Below are positions 27,897-35,389 of a DNA stretch of 64,000 nucleotides, piece by piece. Location of the stretch: assembly GCF_004216575.1 (NCBI RefSeq), contig NZ_SGWW01000003.1, forward strand, positions 186,001-250,000, read 5' to 3'. Below the pieces are notes generated by a model. It was not told the DNA's origin. It searched no databases and worked only from the letters and a program-made list of their open reading frames with translations. Source of the DNA: Microcella putealis. GTDB lineage: Bacteria; Actinomycetota; Actinomycetes; Actinomycetales; Microbacteriaceae. Position 1 is the stretch's first letter. The number at the start of each line of letters is the position of its first letter. The position numbers and the translations under genes were made by a program.

Positions 27897-30800
27897 ATGG
27901 ATGCTGTCATGTCCCACCCGGCGGGAGGGCGGATGCGCGCATCGCTCTCCGCCGGACTCGCCACTGTTCTCGTTGGCTCGGGCCTCGTGCTCGCGCCGAG
28001 CGCCGCCACGGGGTTGCCCGCCGAGCGGCCGAACTCCCTGAACTTCACGGCGAACGAACTCGATTTCGTGATTCCCGCGGGCGTCATATCGGTCGAGGCG
28101 ATCGTCAACGGCGGCGCAGGCGCCAATGGGGTTGCGACCGGCGAAGCACTGCAGACACCGGTCGCCGGACGGGGCGACTACGGCATCGAGCTTCGCGGGA
28201 CGCTGGATCTTGTCGGAGGTGACACGGTCGACATCTTCGTGGGCCAAGACGCTGTCGCCGAGCAGGGAGGTAGTGGATACACCGCCGGTGGTGACGGTGG
28301 TGTGCCGATCAACTCAACGTTGGCACGCGGCGGTGGCGGCGGTGGCTCGAGCGCACTTGTCGTCGACTCGTCGCCTCTCGTTATTGCAGCCGGTGGTGGC
28401 GGTGGCGGCGGTGCGTACGGTGAGGACCAATTCGACGGTGAAAGCACAGTGGCGCGGTTCTCAGTCGGTGGCAACGCCGGACCCGGAGACACAGCCGCAC
28501 AGGACGGCTTTGATCTCATCGGCGGTGAGTACTTCTTCGTGAGCCAGCGAACGGACGAAGCCGTCGACACCGTGGGCAACGGTCAGGACGGACGGGGCGG
28601 TGACTTCGCAGGCGGTGGCGGCGGTGGTGCGGGCGCTGCGGACGTCGTCTCGGAACGCCGTACCGGCGGCGACGCGCGGGATGGCGCTGGCGCTGGGGGC
28701 GACGGCGGCAACAGCCTGGTACCCTCCGGGTGGCAGGTGGGTTTTGCCTACGTCACTGATGGTGTGACGCTTTCCTTCACCTACGCTGACGACACCCAGC
28801 TCAGCGCGCAAGTGCGCAGTCACACGCTCGATGGCGAGCCTGTCATCTTCGACGGCGACGACATTGTCGTCGACGCGACGGTCACCAACCTCACGGAGGG
28901 CGGGCCGACTCCCACGGGCACCGTCGAGGCTCGCTACAGCGAGAACGATCAGGACCCTTTTGCCACGGCCGAACTTGTCGGCGGCCATGCGACGATTCGC
29001 ATCGACTCGGCGAGGGCGGACGGGTCCGTGGAAGAGATCTCCTTGAGTTATGAGCCGGACAGCATCGCGTTCAACGACACCGCAAGTGTTCGACTCACTG
29101 CCGAGGATGAGATCGCTGTGTCGCCCCGCCCGGTGTTCCTTCTTGCTGCGCCGCTGCCGGCTCAGACCGTCAGAGTTGGTGAACCCGTCACGGTCGCGGT
29201 CGTCGCCGTAGGACTGTCGTGTTCAGCCTTGGTGACGCGAGTGACCGGCGCCGATGAAAACACGTATGGCAACACGGGGTCTCTGCGCAGCCAGTACAAC
29301 ACGTTGGCGTGCGACGACGGGGTCGACGGCATTGAGAACGACGCGGCCAGCTATGAGTCCATCACGGGCGACGTCGACTGGAGCTTCGACAGCGACCAGC
29401 TGTCAGGGAGCACTGAGGTCATCAATCAGTCGCCGAGATTCCGCTACTTCCTCGGCGGACATCCGATTGGACAGTATGGATTCGACGCTGAATTCTCGTC
29501 GGACTCGTCGGACGGACGGTTCGCAGCTGCGTCGCACAACGTCAATTTGAACGTAGTCGCGAACGACACAACGACGGTCATAGAGAGTGATGTTCCGAAC
29601 CCCAGAACGTACGGGCAAGGGGTCGGAGTGACCGTGCGTGTGGAGAACGCGTCGGGGCTTACCCATGCCGCGGAGTTCGGTTTCGGCCCTGTGCCGGAAT
29701 ACACAAAGCCAATGTCCGCCCCCGTGCCAACGGGAACGGTGACGATCACCGTCACGGACGCGAGCGGTGAGCAGTTCGTCGAGGACGACATCCCCCTCGA
29801 CAACCTTGGTTCGGTGGGCGAAGTGTTTTACGGCCTGAGTGCTGGTGAGTACTCGGTCTTCGCGCAGTACACCCCGGACACGAGCGACTTCGTGCTCTCA
29901 GAAGCACGGGTGTTCTCCGACGTGCTCGCGGTGCCGACCGTCGTCACCGTCGAGGCCGACTACCCATACACGAGCTACGGCAGTGAGTACGTGACGCTCA
30001 ACGCGAGCGTCGCAGTGGATAACTTCAGCCCGTGCGGCGGTGAGGTCATCACGGCGTGCAGCGTCGACACGATCGGCGTCCTGGTTCCCGAGGGCGAGCT
30101 GGTGTTGAAGCGGGGAACCGACGACGGGTACGTCGAGGTTGCACGCCAGGGCGTCGACGAGTCGGGCAGCGTGAGCTTCCCGCTGGGGTACGCGGATGCG
30201 GGCTACTACTCGTGGATGGTGGTGTTCGAGCCGGCGACATTCCCCGTGTTTGGCCCGAGCGAGAACCTGCCCGGCGAGCCGCTGTCGAACTTCGAGTCGA
30301 GCGATGCCTACACCTCAACCGAGGTGTACCCCGCGGCGACGACCGTCACCATTGATTCTGGCGAGGGCGACATCGTCTACGGCGATCGACGCGAGGTGAC
30401 CGCCACCGTCGAGTGGAATGGGCTGCTCGTGACCGGCGTGCTGTCAGAGGCGATGGTCCCGTCCACGGCCGTCGATGCGGTGTTCGCGGCGACCCCCGAG
30501 CTCACGCCGGATGGTGTCGTTGAGTTCATGATCGACGGGGTGTCGTTCGGTGTCGCCACGGTGGAGAACGGCGTTGCCTCGGCGACGCTACCTCTGCTCA
30601 ACGTCAGCGAACGCGAGCTGCAGGTCGAGTACCGCGGCGTCGAGCAGTGGTTGGTCGGCTCGGTCGGAGGCGACGTGACGACCGCCGTCCCCGCCCCGAT
30701 GCCGGAAGGGAACTTCCTCATCTCGACCGCCGCTGAGTCGATCACGGTGGTGCCGGCCCAGACGTCCATCGTCGCGGTTGTTGACGACGGCGGACTGTTC

Positions 30801-31460
30801 GGCGAGGACATCGCGGTCGACATCACGGTGCAGAACGCGTCGGGAACCGACCCGGTGCCAAACGGCACGGTGATGATCGCGGGCGAGACGCTCGAGCTCG
30901 ACGAGACGGGTGCCGCGACGGTGACGCTCGACGGTGAATGGCTCGGCACGGAGGAGTTCGACGCGACCTACGTTCCCGGCGAGCGCGGAGAGGAAGAGGG
31001 CTTCGTGCTCCTCGACCTCGCCGAGCCGAACTTCGCCGGCTCGGAGGTCACGATCGAGGCCGAGGTGCTGAGCCCCGAGGGTGAGGTCGCGGCGGGAATC
31101 CGTCAGGTGGGCGACCAGGTCACGGCATTTGGGTCGGGGTTCACCCCGAACGGTGACGTGCAGATGACCCTGTTCTCTGACCCGGTCGACCTCGGCATCG
31201 CTCAGGCCGATGCGAACGGCGACATCGAGTTCACCTTCTCGATTCCGGCCGGAACGCCGGACGGCATGCACACCCTCGTCATGAGCGACCTGCAGTCGGG
31301 CGCGGAGGTGCGACTGCCGATCATGGTGGCTGCCGGACTCGTCGTGACGGGTGTGGACTCCGCCTCGGTGGCGGCACTCGGCGCCCTCGCCACCCTCCTG
31401 CTGATCGTCGGTGTCGCGTTCATCGCGCGTCGACGCCGGGAGGTCATCAGCCTCGGCTAA
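27897..31460 (+). CDS. Large glycine-rich, Ig-like repeat surface protein
   Basis: A 1187-aa exported protein. The ATG at 27897 has GAGGAG upstream, and a signal peptide covers about residues 1-38. Residues 45-290 resemble a glycine-rich beta domain, with GGGGGGSS and GGGGGGG runs around ALVV and LVIAAGG. Several beta-sandwich repeats follow, each with PTGTVE- or PNGTVM-type turns as in bacterial Ig-like domains. The C-terminus has LVVTG, a hydrophobic helix and RRRRE, resembling a sortase signal. Adhesion or surface-layer function is inference only. Confidence 0.85.
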   Translation: MDAVMSHPAGGRMRASLSAGLATVLVGSGLVLAPSAATGLPAERPNSLNFTANELDFVIPAGVISVEAIVNGGAGANGVATGEALQTPVAGRGDYGIELRGTLDLVGGDTVDIFVGQDAVAEQGGSGYTAGGDGGVPINSTLARGGGGGGSSALVVDSSPLVIAAGGGGGGGAYGEDQFDGESTVARFSVGGNAGPGDTAAQDGFDLIGGEYFFVSQRTDEAVDTVGNGQDGRGGDFAGGGGGGAGAADVVSERRTGGDARDGAGAGGDGGNSLVPSGWQVGFAYVTDGVTLSFTYADDTQLSAQVRSHTLDGEPVIFDGDDIVVDATVTNLTEGGPTPTGTVEARYSENDQDPFATAELVGGHATIRIDSARADGSVEEISLSYEPDSIAFNDTASVRLTAEDEIAVSPRPVFLLAAPLPAQTVRVGEPVTVAVVAVGLSCSALVTRVTGADENTYGNTGSLRSQYNTLACDDGVDGIENDAASYESITGDVDWSFDSDQLSGSTEVINQSPRFRYFLGGHPIGQYGFDAEFSSDSSDGRFAAASHNVNLNVVANDTTTVIESDVPNPRTYGQGVGVTVRVENASGLTHAAEFGFGPVPEYTKPMSAPVPTGTVTITVTDASGEQFVEDDIPLDNLGSVGEVFYGLSAGEYSVFAQYTPDTSDFVLSEARVFSDVLAVPTVVTVEADYPYTSYGSEYVTLNASVAVDNFSPCGGEVITACSVDTIGVLVPEGELVLKRGTDDGYVEVARQGVDESGSVSFPLGYADAGYYSWMVVFEPATFPVFGPSENLPGEPLSNFESSDAYTSTEVYPAATTVTIDSGEGDIVYGDRREVTATVEWNGLLVTGVLSEAMVPSTAVDAVFAATPELTPDGVVEFMIDGVSFGVATVENGVASATLPLLNVSERELQVEYRGVEQWLVGSVGGDVTTAVPAPMPEGNFLISTAAESITVVPAQTSIVAVVDDGGLFGEDIAVDITVQNASGTDPVPNGTVMIAGETLELDETGAATVTLDGEWLGTEEFDATYVPGERGEEEGFVLLDLAEPNFAGSEVTIEAEVLSPEGEVAAGIRQVGDQVTAFGSGFTPNGDVQMTLFSDPVDLGIAQADANGDIEFTFSIPAGTPDGMHTLVMSDLQSGAEVRLPIMVAAGLVVTGVDSASVAALGALATLLLIVGVAFIARRRREVISLG

Positions 31461-32407
31461 CCACCGAGCATCGGTGCTCGGGCGGCGGTTCGCATCTGCG
31501 GATCGTCGCCCGAGTGCGTTAACGCTGTGCGAGCATTCCGGATGCGCGCCCGGTCACCCAGCGTCACCACGATCATGTGCGGCACCGTCAGCGCGGCGAG
31601 GCCAATGAACACGACCTGAATGAGCCGGTCGTCGAGAGAGCCGCCGCCGCCCGTGCTTGCCAGGAACACGACGGCCGCGATGATCGGCACGATGGTGGCG
31701 CCGGCGACGATCGTCACGACCGCGCGACGGGGCAAGACCCCGCGCTCTTCGACGAAGCCCTCCCGCAGGTGCCGCGCCGAGTGCAGCAGGCAGAAGTAGA
31801 TGATGAAGAACACGAGCGGCGGTGTGGTGAGCGCGAGCGCGACCACGACGACGATTTCGAGGCCGTCGGCAGGGCGCCGCCGTGCCGCGATCGCCCCGGC
31901 CACGATCATCCCGACCAGCAGCAGCGGCCCGATCGCGTTCTGCACCATCGCGATGAGCGCGGCATCCGGGCCGGACAGCGTGACGTAGAGCTCGGCGACG
32001 GCCGCCTCGTCGGCGAGCGACGGCAGGCTCAGCAAGCCCACGCCGACGAGCAGGCGCAGGGAGATGGGGCCCGAGGTGTTCCAATCCCCGCCGAAGTGGG
32101 CGGCCGAGATCAGCAGGAAGGCGACGAGGCTGGCGACGGGCGCAATCAACCAGAGCCCGATGACGGCCGCCGAGATCGCGACGTAGCCCAGGGTGAAGAG
32201 GGCGAGGCTGCGCGTCCCCCGCCACAGGCCGAGCCGTCGTGCGACCACCGGGTCGAGGGCGCCGTGGGGCAGACCCAGCACCGCCACCAACACGGTGATG
32301 ACCGTGATCTGCACCACGATCGGCACCCCCGGATCGGCCAGCAGATACGCGAAGACGGCGATCAGGGCCATCGCCCCGAAGAGCACCGTCTCGACGCGGG
32401 GTCTCAC
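31457..32407 (-). CDS. blh: Brp/Blh-family beta-carotene 15,15'-dioxygenase
   Basis: A 316-aa polytopic protein of the Brp/Blh family, which cleaves beta-carotene into two retinal molecules. Conserved histidine motifs are visible in LGLPHGALDP, SAAHFGGDW, LLHSARHLREG and TVPHMIVV. GTG at 32407 overlaps the crtY stop by four bases (GTGA), so cyclase and dioxygenase are co-translated. Its own stop codon shares bases with the stop of the convergent surface gene. Retinal implies a rhodopsin, which is not in this window. Confidence 0.9.
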   Translation of the reverse strand: MRPRVETVLFGAMALIAVFAYLLADPGVPIVVQITVITVLVAVLGLPHGALDPVVARRLGLWRGTRSLALFTLGYVAISAAVIGLWLIAPVASLVAFLLISAAHFGGDWNTSGPISLRLLVGVGLLSLPSLADEAAVAELYVTLSGPDAALIAMVQNAIGPLLLVGMIVAGAIAARRRPADGLEIVVVVALALTTPPLVFFIIYFCLLHSARHLREGFVEERGVLPRRAVVTIVAGATIVPIIAAVVFLASTGGGGSLDDRLIQVVFIGLAALTVPHMIVVTLGDRARIRNARTALTHSGDDPQMRTAARAPMLGG

Positions 32408-33750
32408 GCGACGCGCTCCCGCGGGGCGGATGGTGCCGGTGCAGAAATCGGTGCCGATTCCGGCCGCGCGATCGGCGTCGCAGCGGCACGGTGAGTCGCG
32501 ACGTGCGGCGCTGCCGCCCGCAGTTCTCGCCGCGCAAGAGTGGCGGTGCGGTCGGGCAGTTGCGCGAGGAACGGTCCGAACGGCAGAGCAAGAATCATGG
32601 CCAACAGATCGGATGCGCGGGCGCGGTCGGTGAGGAACCGCGTCAATCGCTCCGGTGCGACGCGCTGACCCAGCCGCAGGAAGAACTCGGGCGTGCGCTC
32701 GGGGTGGGCGCGCAACGTTTGCAGGAAGATGCGATCCATCTGGCGGCGCACCCACGGCTCGGCGGGGTGGGCGACGGGGCTGTCGCCGGCGATCATGGCC
32801 GCTGCTGCCGCGTCGGCCCACTCGTGGATGCGCGCGAACGCGTATCCGGTGGCCGCGCGCAGCGCTCCGCCGCCATTGCCCGCACGGACGACGCCCGGCA
32901 CCGGGTGCGCGGTGACGGGGTCGGCCCCCATCGGCAGCACGCCCGACTCGTCGCGCACGACGCGGGCGTCGGCGAGGCCGAGCTCGGCGAGCTCATCGTT
33001 CAACTCACGGGCGATTCCGTCGAGGGGCAGCGGCTCGACGCTGAATCGGGTGAGTTCGACCAGCGCCGTCGTGGGGGTGAGGGGCAGAACGTAGGTGAAG
33101 GCGAAACCGGCATCGTCGCTGCGCATGCGCGACATCAGGCCCGCCGTTGCCGAATCCAGGGCCCCGGGGCTCGCGTGCAGTGCTCCGCCGTGGTCGACCT
33201 CGGCACCCACGAAGCACTGGAAGAGGGTGGCGCGCGTCGACACCGGTCGGGTGTCGACGACGTGACGCGCCGCGACGGTTCCGGCGCTCGTGTGCACGAG
33301 CACGCGGGCGGCGTGGCCGTCGACCGGCACAAGGCCGGAATCGCGCGCTGGCTCGACGCCGGTGACCGTAACCCCCAGACGCAGCGACACCGCGGTCGAC
33401 GCGGCGATGCGGGCCTGCGCGTCGCGGTAGTAGTCGATCGCGCGGATCGACTGGTAGCGGAGGCCGGGCACGCGGTGATCGGCTCGCTCGGCTGCGGAGG
33501 ATCCGCGGTCGAAGCGCCAGGTGGGCCAGGCGGCGGCGACGATCGCGCTGAGGCGGTGGGTGGGGGGCGCCCAGAAGCTCCACGTTCGGTCGTCGCGGTA
33601 GCCGTGGCGAGCATCCACCACCAAGACCGACTGGGCGTAGCCCTGGTCGGCGAGGCGCGACGCGAGGGCGAGGCCCGCGCATCCCGCCCCGATGATGACG
33701 GTGTCGACGGCGCGCGGCAGAGCGCGCATGGCGCTGTCGTCGTCGACCAC
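32404..33750 (-). CDS. crtY: Lycopene beta-cyclase, CrtY type
   Basis: A 448-aa flavoprotein that forms the beta rings of beta-carotene. The N-terminal dinucleotide motif VIIGAGCAGLALASRL and the RTWSFW stretch typical of CrtY/CrtL are present, and a second conserved block is MGADPVTAHPVPGVVRAGNGGG. The GTG at 33750 is chosen because GGAGG lies seven bases upstream; an ATG at 33729 is alternative. A Pro/Ala-rich C-terminal tail is added. It supplies the substrate of the coupled Blh dioxygenase. Confidence 0.9.
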   Translation of the reverse strand: MVDDDSAMRALPRAVDTVIIGAGCAGLALASRLADQGYAQSVLVVDARHGYRDDRTWSFWAPPTHRLSAIVAAAWPTWRFDRGSSAAERADHRVPGLRYQSIRAIDYYRDAQARIAASTAVSLRLGVTVTGVEPARDSGLVPVDGHAARVLVHTSAGTVAARHVVDTRPVSTRATLFQCFVGAEVDHGGALHASPGALDSATAGLMSRMRSDDAGFAFTYVLPLTPTTALVELTRFSVEPLPLDGIARELNDELAELGLADARVVRDESGVLPMGADPVTAHPVPGVVRAGNGGGALRAATGYAFARIHEWADAAAAAMIAGDSPVAHPAEPWVRRQMDRIFLQTLRAHPERTPEFFLRLGQRVAPERLTRFLTDRARASDLLAMILALPFGPFLAQLPDRTATLARRELRAAAPHVATHRAAATPIARPESAPISAPAPSAPRERVA

Positions 33751-33871
33751 GGGGCCTCCATCGGCGAGAAGAATGCTCTGAGTAGACGCGCGCAAGCCGC
33801 GTCGCCGATGGGCGAAAGGTGCGCGCTGGCCGGGCGCTCGCCGGTAATTGTCTGAGTGCGCTGTGTGGTAG

Positions 33872-33886
33872 TACCCCAGCGGGGTA
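33872..33886. promoter_or_regulatory. Copper-responsive operator-like site 1
   Basis: TACCCC-AGC-GGGGTA is a perfect 6-bp-arm inverted repeat directly upstream of a GACACT hexamer and an ATG six bases later. The pattern resembles CsoR-type operators of Gram-positive copper genes. An equivalent site precedes copA at the same spacing. No csoR gene is visible in the window. Confidence 0.8.
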
Positions 33887-33901
33887 TGCGACACTGGGGA
33901 C

Positions 33902-34261
33902 ATGAGCACTGACACGACTCCCCGCGAGCCCCTCAACCTTCTTGCCTCGTCGGGTGGCGGCTGCTGCGGCGGCGGCGCCTGCGGGTGCGGCCACGGCGCG
34001 GCGAGCGACACTCCTGCCGCGGCGACGGGCGACAGCATTGCCGGCGTCGAGGCATCCTTCCTCGTCAGCGGCATGACCTGCGGCCACTGCGTCGCGAGCG
34101 TCACCGAAGAGCTCGGCGCGCTCGACGGCGTCGTCACCGTCAATGTCGACCTGAACGCGCAGGGCGCTTCGCGCGTCACGGTGCAGGCAACGCACCCCAT
34201 TGAGGCGGATGCTCTGCGCACCGCCATCGCAGACGCCGGCTACGAGATCGTCGGCCGCTAA
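33902..34261 (+). CDS. copZ: Copper chaperone CopZ-like, with Cys-rich N-terminus
   Basis: A 119-aa protein with a C-terminal heavy-metal-associated domain (about residues 50-119) carrying the metal site GMTCGHC. The N-terminus has an additional cluster CCGGGACGCGH that could bind extra Cu(I). It should deliver copper to the CopA pump. The ATG is six bases from a -10-like GACACT, so the message is probably leaderless and under the operator at 33872. Confidence 0.9.
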   Translation: MSTDTTPREPLNLLASSGGGCCGGGACGCGHGAASDTPAAATGDSIAGVEASFLVSGMTCGHCVASVTEELGALDGVVTVNVDLNAQGASRVTVQATHPIEADALRTAIADAGYEIVGR

Positions 34262-34326
34262 CAACGGCGTGCTCACCCGAGCACGATTTATGCATCTGCG
34301 CATACGCGGCGTACCCTCGATCGGTT

Positions 34327-35343
34327 ATGACTTCTCGAAACTGGTCCACTTTTGCGCGCGCGTGTGCCGCCGGCAGTGTCGTCGCGCTCGCGCTGGCCGG
34401 CTGTGCGAGCGGAGCTGATGGGGCCGATTCCGCGGTGACTGCCCCCGGCGCAGAAGCGTCGATGGAAGCGGACATGTTGACGGCTCCCGCGGTGCCCACC
34501 ATCACGGCCCTCGATATCGACGAGATCGCTGGGGTCGTGCGCATCGCGACCGCCTCCGGCGTACTGGAAGCGCCCCTTCCCGCCACGCCGGCCGAGCAGC
34601 CCGGCGAGGGCGAGCAGGCTGATGGCGCAGAGCCCGCCGAGGCCGACGTCGCGGAGACGCCCGTTGCCGTCAGCCCACAACTGCTCGGCGACCGAGTCGA
34701 CCAGGTGAAGTCGTATGAGCGACTGGGAACGCGCATCCTGGTGAGCGGTCACCCCGTCGATGACACTGACGACGAGCACCTGGGTCTGTGGGAGGCCGAC
34801 GCCGAGACCGGCGAGTGGCAGCCGCTTGCCCTCACCGGCGAGGTCGACTTCCACGCCATGGCGAGCGCGGGCGTGACGCCCGCCGATGGCGTCATCGCCG
34901 CGGCGGATTCGGTGACCGGCGCAATTTTCTTCAGCCCCGACGGGGGCGAGTCGTGGCAGAGCGGGGCCGAGCTTGACGCGTCGGCGCTGGCGTTCACGTC
35001 TGATGCAGGGGTGTTGCTCGCCGTGACGCCGACTGGGCTTCAGGCGAGCACCGATCGCGGCCAGTCGTTCGCCGCTGTCGACAACGCCCCCGAGCTCACG
35101 CTCGTCGCGACGCCGCCCGTCGGAAGCAAGAACTGGCGCATTCTCGGTGCAACCGCGACGGGTGAGCTGTGGCGCAGCGTTGACGGCCTCACGTGGGAGC
35201 AGGTGGGCGAGCTGGCATTCGCCCCCGTCGCGATCGCGATCGGCGCCTCCGATGGTGCCATCTACGTCGCTACCGAGACGGCCGTGTCGGTGACAACGGA
35301 TGGCGGCATCACGCTCACGGCTGTCGTGGACATCATGCCGTAG
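34327..35343 (+). CDS. Copper-module lipoprotein with BNR-like repeats
   Basis: A 338-aa exported lipoprotein with lipobox LALAGC near residue 26. After an acidic linker, the fold is beta-propeller-like with Asp-box segments (FSPDGGESW, STDRGQSF, RSVDGLTW, TTDGGITL). The segment LVSGHP through EVDFHAM resembles the so-called F510_1955 glycosylhydrolase-like family often seen by copper genes. The N-terminal HVHGL portion of that family is not visible. It lies between copZ and copA and is probably co-regulated. Its function is unproven. Confidence 0.75.
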   Translation: MTSRNWSTFARACAAGSVVALALAGCASGADGADSAVTAPGAEASMEADMLTAPAVPTITALDIDEIAGVVRIATASGVLEAPLPATPAEQPGEGEQADGAEPAEADVAETPVAVSPQLLGDRVDQVKSYERLGTRILVSGHPVDDTDDEHLGLWEADAETGEWQPLALTGEVDFHAMASAGVTPADGVIAAADSVTGAIFFSPDGGESWQSGAELDASALAFTSDAGVLLAVTPTGLQASTDRGQSFAAVDNAPELTLVATPPVGSKNWRILGATATGELWRSVDGLTWEQVGELAFAPVAIAIGASDGAIYVATETAVSVTTDGGITLTAVVDIMP

Positions 35344-35359
35344 CCACGTTCTCGGTCAG

Positions 35360-35374
35360 TACCCCGGAGGGGTA
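35360..35374. promoter_or_regulatory. Copper-responsive operator-like site 2
   Basis: TACCCC-GGA-GGGGTA has the same arms and 3-base centre length as the site at 33872. It lies three bases before CACAAT, itself six bases before the copA ATG. The matching layout implies shared control of chaperone and pump. Confidence 0.82.
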
Positions 35375-35389
35375 TGTCACAATGGGGTC

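Noticed and set aside
27897..31460. Glycine-rich surface protein as a PE_PGRS-like or silk-like protein
   Set aside because: Glycine runs are confined to the first quarter and the rest is Ig-like; no PE or PPE signature is present.
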